Source: a bacterium (GTDB lineage: Bacteria; Planctomycetota; UBA11346). Taken from it: DNA of 18,565 bases. The position numbers were made by a program, and so were the translations under genes. The stretch lies in contig JAIFKN010000007.1 of the NCBI GenBank assembly GCA_020049615.1, forward strand, positions 1-18,565, read 5' to 3'. Within the stretch, counting starts at the first letter, position 1. The number at the start of each line of letters is the position of its first letter. Below the pieces are notes generated by a model. It had not been told where the DNA came from. It did no database searches and was given only the letters and a program-made list of their open reading frames with translations. This document shows, one piece after another, positions 1 through 7,282 of this stretch.

Positions 1-41
1 GGTCGTGCTGAAAAACGCCATGCATTTCGCATCGGAAGCAA

Positions 42-758
42 GTGGCACCTCAAGGCCGACAGAGGGGTTCGTTAAGTCAGGTGCCATTGGCCATCCTGCT
101 CCCATCCCTCAGGACGGTACGGGACAGGGCCAAGGCGCAGTCGTGCGCTAGCAATCTGCGCCAGATCGGATTCGCCATCACGGCCTATGGCGCCGACAAC
201 CACGGCCAGCTGCCCCCGTTCGCGGTGTCCGGAAGCCTGGTTCCCGCCGACTGGCTGGCTGCCGAACCGACCCTGGTCTACGGCTGCAGTTGGTACCACG
301 AACCGATCCTCGGCCAGTACATCGAATTGAAGACGGCAGCCACCCTGCTGTCCTCGCGGGTCAAGCAGGTTGCGAAATGCCCAGCGAGCAAATTCACCGA
401 GGCCAATGGCCAGGTCACTGCCAGCCTGGGACTGAACACCACCTTCTTCCCCCAGGTCAACACCGCCGGGACCTGGCCGTCCCCTGTCCTGCAGCGGCTG
501 GGACGGCCCCTCGCGTCGACCGTGGCCGGGATCGACGGCATCGAACGGTTCAACCCTGGCTATGGATCTCCCCCACCAACCTATGGGGTAGCTGACGACG
601 ACCCGTCCCTCAACTGGTCTATCGGCATGCCCAACTCGATGACCAACTGGCGCAAGCGCCATAACGGTGGCGCCAACATCCTCTACTTCGACGGCCATGT
701 GGTCACCGCTCCGGATCCGCGTCAACTCGCGCTGTCCAGAACCAGCATCTTCAACTGA
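42..758 (+). pseudogene. 5'-truncated type II pseudopilin-like protein (H-X9-DG family)
   Basis: The reading frame from GTG 42 gives 238 residues. The C-terminal half carries the H-X9-DG motif (RHNGGANILYFDGHV) of planctomycete/PVC prepilin-like proteins (DUF1559 and relatives). Residues 17-45 (LAILLPSLRTVRDRAK, then SCASNLRQIG) match the end of the usual N-terminal pilin helix and its downstream segment. The prepilin peptidase site and the first two-thirds of the hydrophobic helix (normally an FTLIELLVVIAI-like stretch) are absent, replaced by a polar stretch. An in-frame TGA at 9-11 closes the frame, and the other two forward frames contain no such motif either. The homology therefore stops abruptly around 80-90. 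Known relatives are membrane-inserted pseudopilins of T2SS-like machines; this copy could not be processed as one. It is most likely a broken gene or a rearrangement/assembly junction; a soluble derivative is the alternative. Confidence 0.6.
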
Positions 759-764
759 GGACGG

Positions 765-778
765 CCCGGCTCACCGGG
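765..778 (+). terminator. Short GC hairpin after the pseudopilin gene
   Basis: CCCGG (765-769), a 4-nt loop CTCA, then CCGGG (774-778), starting six bases after the stop of the pseudopilin frame. There is no clear T-run after it, so it is only a weak terminator candidate. Confidence 0.25.
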
Positions 779-814
779 TTGCCACCTCGATGGTCATCGC
801 GGAGGATGGCAGCC

Positions 815-1639
815 ATGCGCACGGCCTTGTTCCTGATGCTCTGCGTCCTGCTGCCAGCCACCGAGGAGCCGGACGAGGGCGCCGCCCATGTCGCCGGGCT
901 GGCCAAGCGTCACGATCTGTCCGGCTTCCACCACGAGCGCTGCGGCGCGTTCCTCGTGCTCAGCGACGAGGCCGACCCGCGCCGCCGCACCCGTCATGTC
1001 GCGACCGTGGCATGGTTTTCCACCGCCATGCGCCGCATGTACTTCGACCGTGATCCTGAAGGGCTGACGGACATCTGGCTGTTCAAGGACAAGGCCAGCT
1101 ACGAGACCACGGGCACGGCCTTCTTTGGCCGCGGCCCAGACTCCCCCTACGGCTACTTCTCGCCCCGGCATGGGCTGGTGATGAACATAGCCACCGGTGG
1201 GGGCACCCTCTGCCACGAACTGGTCCATGCCTACATGCGGGCCAACTTCCCGGCCTGCCCCGATTGGCTGAACGAAGGCTTGGCGTCCCTCTACGAGCAA
1301 TGCGGCCAGCTGGGCGACCTCGCCACCGGCATGGTCAATTGGCGACTGAAAGGCCTGCAGGAGGCGATCACCGCCCGCACGCTGCCGACCTTCGAGGCGC
1401 TCTGCACAACGGACTTCTATGGTGCCAACAGCGGCCGGAACTACGCCCAGGCGCGCTATCTCTGCCTCCATCTGCAGGAGACCGGCGGGCTCGGCCGACT
1501 GGTGCAGGAGGCGATGCGCGACCAGGCGACGGACCCCACCGCCTGGAAGACACTCGTCCGCGTCCTGGGCGAGCCGGACCTGACCGCCTGGCAGCAGCGC
1601 TGGGAGCGCTGGGTACTGGCCTTGCAGCCACCCCGCTGA
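815..1639 (+). CDS. Exported HExxH zinc metallopeptidase, DUF1570-like
   Basis: 274 residues. The chosen start, ATG 815, has GGAGG at 801-805 (nine-base spacer) and begins a signal-peptide-like sequence (MRTALFLMLCVLLPA). The catalytic centre is H134-E135-L-V-H138 followed by W-L-N-E154-G-L-A, the third zinc ligand being E154. This is the gluzincin arrangement of the DUF1570/peptidase MA-like proteins that are common in planctomycetes. The segment before it (GYFSPRHGLVMNIATGGG) is a typical pre-HExxH strand that forms the substrate edge. The substrate is unknown; such proteins are thought to act outside the cytoplasmic membrane. An ATG at 806, nearer the Shine-Dalgarno sequence, is out of register and was rejected. 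The downstream Spo0M-like gene follows after 38 bases and may be cotranscribed. The peptidase class is fairly certain, the physiological role is not known. Confidence 0.8.
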   Translation: MRTALFLMLCVLLPATEEPDEGAAHVAGLAKRHDLSGFHHERCGAFLVLSDEADPRRRTRHVATVAWFSTAMRRMYFDRDPEGLTDIWLFKDKASYETTGTAFFGRGPDSPYGYFSPRHGLVMNIATGGGTLCHELVHAYMRANFPACPDWLNEGLASLYEQCGQLGDLATGMVNWRLKGLQEAITARTLPTFEALCTTDFYGANSGRNYAQARYLCLHLQETGGLGRLVQEAMRDQATDPTAWKTLVRVLGEPDLTAWQQRWERWVLALQPPR

Positions 1640-1677
1640 GTCCTGGCCTTCCGGCCCCAGGCGGGCAGCATGAGGGC

Positions 1678-2481
1678 ATGGGCATCTTCGAATCGCTGAA
1701 GCGCACCTTCAATGTCGGCGGCTGCGCCATCTCCATCCAGACCGCTGCGGAGACGATCCGCCAGGGCGGGACGGTCAGCGGGACCGTCGAACTGCGCGGT
1801 GGCGGCTACGTCCAGGAGGCACGCTGCCTGCGCATCGCCCTGGTCGAGTTCTGGACCGAGAGCCGGGGTACCGGCAAGAGCCGGCGCACCGTCACCGTCA
1901 CGCATGAGGCGGCGACGGAGACGCTCGCCAGCCCCTTCACCATCGCCGTCGACCAGAGCGTCAGCCTACCGTACCGTCTCGCCCTGCCGCTCGACGCCAG
2001 ACTGTCCGAACCCGGCAGACCGCAGGGCTGGCGACTGACCGTCGAGATGGACGTTCCTGGCGCGGTCGACCCCTCGGGCAGCCTGGACCTGCGCGTCGAA
2101 CCGGCAGCGGCGCTGCTTGAACTGGTCGAGCTGTGGGGCGAGGTGCTGCTCTGGCCGGAGCAACCGGCCAGCCGCTCATGGAATCGCAGCGACCGCACCA
2201 CCTGCTTCCGTTTCTCTCCACCGCCCGATCTGACCAGCGAGTTCGACTTCCTCGACATCGCCTGCAAGCCCCTGGGCGGGGATTGGTACGCCGCCCTGTC
2301 ATTCGATTTGCAGGAGAAGGGCTTCCTCGACCGGCTGAAGGCGGTCATCAACATCGACAAGGCCAAGGGCGGACTGCGCATCCCGGCCGCCGCCCTGTCC
2401 GGCGATCAGGCCGCGAGGGCCGCCAGCGCCAAGGAGATGGTCGGCATCATGCAGGGGATCATCGCCAAGCGCAGCAGTTGA
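1678..2481 (+). CDS. Spo0M-like (SpoOM family) arrestin-fold protein
   Basis: 267 residues, no signal peptide or membrane segment. The N-terminus (MGIFESLKRTFNVGGCAISI) followed by a segment starting QGGTVSGTVELRGG resembles the SpoOM/sporulation-control family, whose two beta-sandwich lobes resemble arrestins. The middle (residues about 55-150) alternates hydrophobic strands with PYRLALPLD, typical of this fold. The C-terminal 60 residues (GFLDRLKAVINIDKAKGG onward) form a more helical tail. In Bacillus the family member affects sporulation through Spo0A; homologues outside spore formers have no settled function, and nothing here suggests sporulation. The start ATG 1678 is preceded by a weak GAGGG at 1672-1676. 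The gene converges on lepA, with only ten bases between the two stop codons. Family assignment rests on pattern recognition and was not tested by search. Confidence 0.6.
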   Translation: MGIFESLKRTFNVGGCAISIQTAAETIRQGGTVSGTVELRGGGYVQEARCLRIALVEFWTESRGTGKSRRTVTVTHEAATETLASPFTIAVDQSVSLPYRLALPLDARLSEPGRPQGWRLTVEMDVPGAVDPSGSLDLRVEPAAALLELVELWGEVLLWPEQPASRSWNRSDRTTCFRFSPPPDLTSEFDFLDIACKPLGGDWYAALSFDLQEKGFLDRLKAVINIDKAKGGLRIPAAALSGDQAARAASAKEMVGIMQGIIAKRSS

Positions 2482-2491
2482 TCATCCGCCG

Positions 2492-4298
2492 TCACGACTC
2501 GTCGGCCCGCGCCTTCAGCACGGACATGAACGCTTCCTGGGGCACTTCCACGCTGCCGATCATCTTCATGCGCTTCTTGCCTTCCTTCTGCTTCTCGAGC
2601 AGCTTGCGCTTTCTCGAGATGTCGCCGCCGTCGTAGCTCTTGATCGTCTCGCGGGCGACCACGCGGGTGCCGATGGCGGCCTGCAGGGCGATCTCGAAGA
2701 GATGCTTCGGGATCTCCTCCTTGAGGCTCTTGATGATCGCGCGGCCACGCCGTTCGGCGACGGTGCGGTGGCAGATGAAGGCCAGCGCGTCGCACGGGTT
2801 GTTGTGCACCAGGATGTCGACGCGCACGAGTTCGGAGACTTGGTAGCCGCTCAGCTCGTAGTCCATGGTGCCGTAGCCCTGGGTCACCGTCTTCAGCTTG
2901 TCGAACAGGTCGAAGATGACTTCGGCCAGCGGCATGCGGTAGGTCAGGCGGCAGCGGTGCTGGCCGAGGTAGTCCTGCTTGAGGAACTGGCCGCGGCGGT
3001 CCTGGACCAGCTGCATCACCGTGCCGATGCGGTCGGCGGGGACGAAGAAGTTGATGTCGACCACCGGCTCCTCGATCGAGTCGTAGCCGTCCTTGGGCAG
3101 CTCGCCCGGGGTGGTGATCTCAATGGTGCGCGGCTGTCCGTCCTCGCTCATCATCCCGCGCAGGTTGACCCGGTAGGTCACCGTCGGAGCGGTCTGCACC
3201 ATGTCGAGATCGTGCTCGCGCTCGAGGCGCTCCTGGCAGATCTCCATGTGCAGCATGCCGAGGAAGCCGCAGCGGAAGCCCCAGCGCGCCGCCGCTCTCC
3301 GGCACCCACACGAACGAGGCGTCGTTGAGGCTGAACTTCTCGACCGCCTCGCGCAGCTGGTCGTAGGTGGTCTCGCCCGAGGGGTAGAGCCCGCAGTACA
3401 CCATCGGCTTCATCTCGCGGAAGCCGGGCAGCGGCTCGGCTGGCGAATCGGCCAGGGTGATGGTGTCGCCGACCTTCACATCGTGCAGGGTCTTGATCGC
3501 GGCGCAGATGTAGCCCACCTCGCCGGCGAACAGCCCTTCCGGGCTGGTCTCCATCTTGGGGCGCAGGCGGCCGATGTCGCTGACCTCGTAGAGCCGGTCG
3601 CTGCGGATCAGGCGGATCTTGTCGCCCTTGCGGATGGCACCGTTCTTGACCCGCACGTAGAGGATGATGCCACGGTAGTCGTCGTAGATCGCGTCGAAGA
3701 TCAGCGCCTGGGTCGGGGCGCTCCGGTCGCCGGTCGGGGCGGGGATCTCTCGCACCACCGCCTTGAGGATGTCGTCGATGCCGATGCCGGTCTTGGCGCT
3801 GGCCAGGATGGCCTGGTCGGCGGGGTGGGCGAGCGCCTCCTCGATCTCGGCCTTGACCTCCTCGGGACGGGCGCTGGGCAGGTCGACCTTGTTGATCGTC
3901 GGGATGACCGCCAGGTGCAGGGCGTCGGCAAGCAGGAAGTTGGCCACCGTCTGGGCCTGCACGCCCTGGGTCGCGTCGACCACCAGCAGGCAGCCGTCGC
4001 AGGCCTGCAGGCTGCGCGTCACCTCATAGCTGAAATCGACGTGTCCGGGGGTGTCGATGAGGTTGAGCTGGTAGGTCTCGCCGTCGTCGTGCTTGTAGGA
4101 CAGACACACCGACTTCGCCTTGATGGTGATGCCGCGCTCGCGCTCGAGGTCCATACTGTCGAGGACTTCCAGTTCCTTGTCGTCCTTCTGACCCATCGCC
4201 CCGCACCGCTCCAGCAGACGCTCGGCCAGGGTCGACTTGCCGTGGTCGATGTGCGCAATGATACAGAAATTACGGATGAGGCGCTGGGGATGAGGCAT
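2492..4298 (-). pseudogene. lepA: Elongation factor 4 (LepA), single frameshift
   Basis: LepA/EF4 is a ribosome-binding GTPase that acts in translation and ribosome maturation. From ATG 4298 the first frame shows the G1 motif AHIDHGKST (residues 15-23), RGIT (55-58), DTPGH (82-86), NKVD and SAKTG, then the EF-G-like domains up to SLNDASFVWVPESGGALG. There the frame slips: the rest (LLHMEI-like MLHMEICQERLEREHDLD, and the LepA-specific C-terminus GGDISRKRKLLEKQK ... SVEVPQEAF) is in another frame, down to the stop at 2492. Between PES and FRCG the sequence is 5 nt shorter than the family standard. Restoring 5 nt gives the canonical ALGFGFRCGFLG and a total of 603 residues, the normal LepA length. 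Everything else is intact, so this is a very recent lesion or a sequencing/assembly error. The first frame otherwise runs on to 3120 as a nonsense tail. Confidence 0.92.
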
Positions 4299-4411
4299 GG
4301 CTGGCGGAGGGGCGGCAGAGTGCCAACCCCGTCCCTTTGGGCAACCAGCGTTCTGGTGCGAACCGCGAACCGTTTCTTGGCTTCCCCGCCAACCCGCCGA
4401 TACTGCGGGGG

Positions 4412-6202
4412 ATGTCCCTCCCCGACCCCCTCCTCGGTACCCTGGTCGGCTCGATCCGCATCCAGGCCCGGCTTGGCGCCGGGGCCATGGGCGTGGTCTA
4501 CCGCGGTCGGCACGAGGTGCTCGACAAGGAGGTCGCGGTCAAGGTGCTGGGGCACGTGCGGGGAGACATGGGGCACGCCCGCCAGCGCTTCCTGCGCGAG
4601 GGGCAGGCCGCCGCCAAGGTCGCCCACGTCAACGTGGTGCAGGTGTTCGAGGCCGGCATGCACCAGGGACAGCCGTACCTGGTCATGGAACTGGTCGTCG
4701 GCCACAGCCTGGGCAGCCTGCTCGATGAGGTGGCCCGCAAGAACGGCCGGCCGACCGGCCTGCCACCGGAGACGGTGACGCGACTCGGCGCCGGCATCGC
4801 ACTCGGCATCCAGGCGATCCACGCCGCCGGGGTGGTCCACCGCGATATCAAGCCCGACAACGTCATGGTCGCCGCCGACCGCACGCCCAAAGTCGCCGAT
4901 CTCGGCCTGGCCAAGGAGGTCGCCGCCCCGGACGAGCTGCGCCTGACCGGCACCGGCATGGTCGTCGGCACGCCGCTCTACTGCGCTCCAGAGGCGATCC
5001 GCAACCCACAGGACATCGGTCCGGCGGCCGACATCTACAGCCTCGGCGCAACGCTCTACCACATGCTGACCGGCAAGCCGCCATTCGACGGCGACACCGC
5101 CTATGCGGTGATGCGCGCCCATCTCGAGGACCGGCCCCGCGATCTGCGTGAGCTGGTGCCGGGCATACCGGCCAGTCTCGCCAGCCTGGTCGAGCTGTGC
5201 ATGGAGAAGGATCCGGCCCGCCGCCCCAGCGCCCTGCAGATCGCCGAAGCCCTCTCCGGCGGCACCACGTTGAAGGCGCGCCAGCGGGTCGGGCTGGTCG
5301 GTCTGATCGCCGTCGGCTGCCTGGCGGTCGGCGCCGGCGGGGCGGCCGCCTGGTGGTTCCTGCGCCCTCCGGTGGTGGTCGAGGCACCGGTGACCACCAC
5401 CGGCTCGATCCAGCTGCAGTGCCTGCACCCGCGCCTGCGCGCGCGCATCGACGGCGGCCTGTGGCAGACCCCGCGGCCCGAAGGGCTGACCGTGCAACCC
5501 GGCAAGCGCAAGGTCGAGGTCGAGGCCGACCAGCCCGGGCCGCTGCTGCGCTGGAGCGGCGAGACCACCGTGCCGGGCTCAGGGCAGATCCAGCTGGCGG
5601 TAGAGCTCGCCTCCGTACCCGTGCCCGAGGTGCGGCTGCCCATGCCTGGCGCCGGCATGCTCTACCTTGCCGGCGAGGCGGTGGGCACCGAGCCGACTGC
5701 CAGTGTGACCATGGCCGGCACCTGGCCGATGGCGCGCTGGGAGGGCGTGCTCTGGCGCACCCGCACCTTTCGGGTGGAGGCCAACGGACAGGCCAACCTG
5801 CTGCGCGAAGGCTCGTTCGAGCGGCCCGACGGCGAGGCGCGCTGGCGCGTGGCCGACGACCATGGTCAGCCGGTCGAGGCCCACCACGTCATCTGCTGGT
5901 GGGAGGCCGAGCGCATGCGCAAGGACGCCGGCCTGCCCGAACCGGCTGGCTGGCAGGAGCAGGCGCTGCGGCCGGCCCAGCCCGCCCTGCGCCTGCGCGC
6001 CGACCTGGTCGAAGTCATCCTCCAACGTCTGCGTCCGGCCGCCGCCCTGCCTGAGCGCACGATCGCCACCGGTTTCGCCGCCCGCCTGCGCCAACCGGTG
6101 TGGTACGCCGATGCCCGTGGCCAGCCAGCCCTGGTCGGCGGCGGCAGCGGCGCCATCGCCGGCACGCTGGTGGTGGTGCCGGCAGCTGCCCTGCCGAAGT
6201 GA
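4412..6202 (+). CDS. Membrane Ser/Thr protein kinase (PknB type)
   Basis: 596 residues from ATG 4412. The kinase domain begins directly (residues about 13-280): glycine loop LGAGAMGVVY (21-30), VAVK with K44, HRDIKPDN (H143-D145-K147), DLG (163-165), GTPLYCAPEAI activation-segment end, and DIYSLGATLYHMLTGKPPF. All catalytic residues are present, so it should be active. A single transmembrane helix follows at about 293-317 (VGLVGLIAVGCLAVGAGG). The remaining ~280 residues would be extracytoplasmic. They include a PEGLTVQPGKRKVEVEADQPG stretch reminiscent of PEGA-like beta repeats, and an unrecognised end. No PASTA repeats are seen. The kinase would sense something outside and phosphorylate cytoplasmic partners; the FHA-cyclase 1.1 kb downstream is an obvious but unproven candidate. 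An upstream in-frame ATG at 4337 was rejected because the extra residues look non-coding and the kinase alignment begins at 4412. Confidence 0.9.
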   Translation: MSLPDPLLGTLVGSIRIQARLGAGAMGVVYRGRHEVLDKEVAVKVLGHVRGDMGHARQRFLREGQAAAKVAHVNVVQVFEAGMHQGQPYLVMELVVGHSLGSLLDEVARKNGRPTGLPPETVTRLGAGIALGIQAIHAAGVVHRDIKPDNVMVAADRTPKVADLGLAKEVAAPDELRLTGTGMVVGTPLYCAPEAIRNPQDIGPAADIYSLGATLYHMLTGKPPFDGDTAYAVMRAHLEDRPRDLRELVPGIPASLASLVELCMEKDPARRPSALQIAEALSGGTTLKARQRVGLVGLIAVGCLAVGAGGAAAWWFLRPPVVVEAPVTTTGSIQLQCLHPRLRARIDGGLWQTPRPEGLTVQPGKRKVEVEADQPGPLLRWSGETTVPGSGQIQLAVELASVPVPEVRLPMPGAGMLYLAGEAVGTEPTASVTMAGTWPMARWEGVLWRTRTFRVEANGQANLLREGSFERPDGEARWRVADDHGQPVEAHHVICWWEAERMRKDAGLPEPAGWQEQALRPAQPALRLRADLVEVILQRLRPAAALPERTIATGFAARLRQPVWYADARGQPALVGGGSGAIAGTLVVVPAAALPK

Positions 6203-6214
6203 CCATTCGTCGAA

Positions 6215-6289
6215 TTGAACAGGAGGGAACGGAGTGAACGGAGGCGGATCAGCCGACCGTCTCCGTTATCTCCGTTGCCTCCTGTTCAA
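6215..6289. repeat. 75-nt imperfect inverted repeat between convergent genes
   Basis: Arms 6215-6247 and 6257-6289 (33 nt each) pair with four mismatches around a 9-nt loop (ATCAGCCGA). The outer 12 bp (TTGAACAGGAGG against CCTCCTGTTCAA) are perfect. Inside each arm there is a tandem AACGGAG unit. It begins 13 nt after the kinase stop and ends 6 nt before the exonuclease stop, so it may terminate both transcripts. Its sequence style (AACAGGAGG ... AACGGAG) is that of dispersed intergenic repeats I associate with planctomycete and verrucomicrobial genomes; that association is from memory and was not searched. Confidence 0.8.
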
Positions 6290-6294
6290 GAATC

Positions 6295-7137
6295 TCAGCT
6301 GAAGATCGAGAGCTGCTGGCCCTTGGTGCGGGCGAAGTCGACCGGCTTGGCGTGCGCGGTGTGCATCTTGGCCCAGCGCCGCCCATACAGCACCTCGGCG
6401 AGGTCCCACAGATTGGCGCAGTCGGCCTTGCAGTAGGTGGTGATCTTCTTGTAGGCCGCGGCATCTCCGTTCTTCCACGCGCCCCAGAGGCTGATCGCCT
6501 CGTTGCCACGCATGCCGGCGATGTCGCCACCGCGGCTGATGCCGACCTGCTTCTCGATATCCTTCAGCCCGCCGCTGATGCCCAGGGCCCGGGCCAGGAT
6601 GAGCAGATCGAGATGCGGCTGGTCGATGCGCACCCCAGCCTCCTTGAAATGCCGCTCGATGAAGGGCAGATCGAAGTTCTCCCCGTTGAAGGTGACGATG
6701 AGGTCGTAGTCCTTCAAGGCGGCCGGAAAGCGTTCGAGCGGCTCGTCGCCAGGCATCGGCTTGCCGGCGACGAATACGCGCTGGCGATCGCGGTCGACCA
6801 GGCCGATGACGGTGATCTGGTCGTAACCGGGCGTCAGTCCGGTGGTCTCGATGTCGACCAGGGCGATGCGTGCAGCCGGGCAGTATCCACGCCACAGCCG
6901 CCATGCCTCCGGCGGCCTGAAATTGGTCTTGAACCAGACCCGGTCGCGGGCGGCCAGCGCCTTCTGCGCCTCGCCGATCGCCTCCGCCAACTTGCCGGCG
7001 CGCGAGCCCCCCACCCCCTCGACGACCTCCTCGGGGTGCGCTTTGGCGAGGTCCCAATCGAGCACGCCGCGTGCCCACAGACCCCGTTCGAGATCCTCGG
7101 TCATGCCCTTGGCGAAGGAGAAGCTGGCGGTGAGCAT
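6295..7137 (-). CDS. RNase H-fold 3'-5' exonuclease-like protein (YprB/RNase_H_2 type)
   Basis: 280 residues from ATG 7137. The N-terminal ~90 residues (MLTASFSFAKGMTEDLERGLWARG ...) resemble the leader region of YprB-like proteins. The nuclease core follows: VDIETTG with D95 and E97 as the first metal ligands, TFNGENFDLPFIERHF (second motif, Asp about 163), and YCKADCANL near residue 250 (final Asp of the DEDD set). The C-terminal FARTKGQQLSIFS ends the protein. Members of this family are predicted nucleases, often annotated as ribonuclease H-like or DnaQ-like; the substrate here is unknown. The gene is transcribed divergently from the cyclase gene across a 145-bp spacer and converges on the kinase gene, separated from it by the inverted repeat. 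No truncation or missing catalytic residue is visible. Confidence 0.75.
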   Translation of the reverse strand: MLTASFSFAKGMTEDLERGLWARGVLDWDLAKAHPEEVVEGVGGSRAGKLAEAIGEAQKALAARDRVWFKTNFRPPEAWRLWRGYCPAARIALVDIETTGLTPGYDQITVIGLVDRDRQRVFVAGKPMPGDEPLERFPAALKDYDLIVTFNGENFDLPFIERHFKEAGVRIDQPHLDLLILARALGISGGLKDIEKQVGISRGGDIAGMRGNEAISLWGAWKNGDAAAYKKITTYCKADCANLWDLAEVLYGRRWAKMHTAHAKPVDFARTKGQQLSIFS

Positions 7138-7282
7138 CCCGGCGATGCTGGATCGGATCGGGGAAAGGGAAGGGGCCGTGGACGCCTCCCTGGTTTACGC
7201 ACGACAGCGCGCAAGTGGCGCGCACTGCCAGGGGCCGGATCCACGGTTGCCAGGCCCCTCCACGGGGTGTACCGTCCGTGGC
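7138..7282. promoter_or_regulatory. Divergent intergenic region with two inverted repeats
   Basis: This 145-bp spacer must carry the promoters of both the exonuclease (minus) and FHA-cyclase (plus) genes. It holds GCGCGC (7207-7212)/GCGCGC (7218-7223) with a 5-nt spacer, and AGGGGCC (7230-7236)/GGCCCCT (7253-7259) with a 16-nt spacer, the latter ending 23 nt before the cyclase start. Either could be an operator or leader hairpin. I see no convincing -35/-10 pair. Confidence 0.35.

Noticed and set aside
3270..3295. Programmed ribosomal frameshift in lepA
   Set aside because: No slippery heptamer followed by a stop or structure is evident, and the shift would drop conserved residues of ALGFGFRCGFLG; a 5-nt loss explains both frame and length.
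3201..4778. Long plus-strand open frame (525 codons) opposite lepA and running into the kinase gene
   Set aside because: It is the antisense of the well-supported lepA and an off-frame of the kinase; the peptide is low-complexity (V/D/L/A/G rich) and matches no fold, as expected of antisense frames in high-GC DNA.
4019..5497. Long minus-strand open frame (492 codons) opposite the kinase
   Set aside because: Antisense shadow of a kinase with all catalytic motifs; peptide rich in R, D and H without any domain.
6215..6436. Small plus-strand protein starting in the inverted repeat (MNRRERSERRR...)
   Set aside because: Generated by the repeat itself and then antisense to the exonuclease gene; a known type of spurious prediction.
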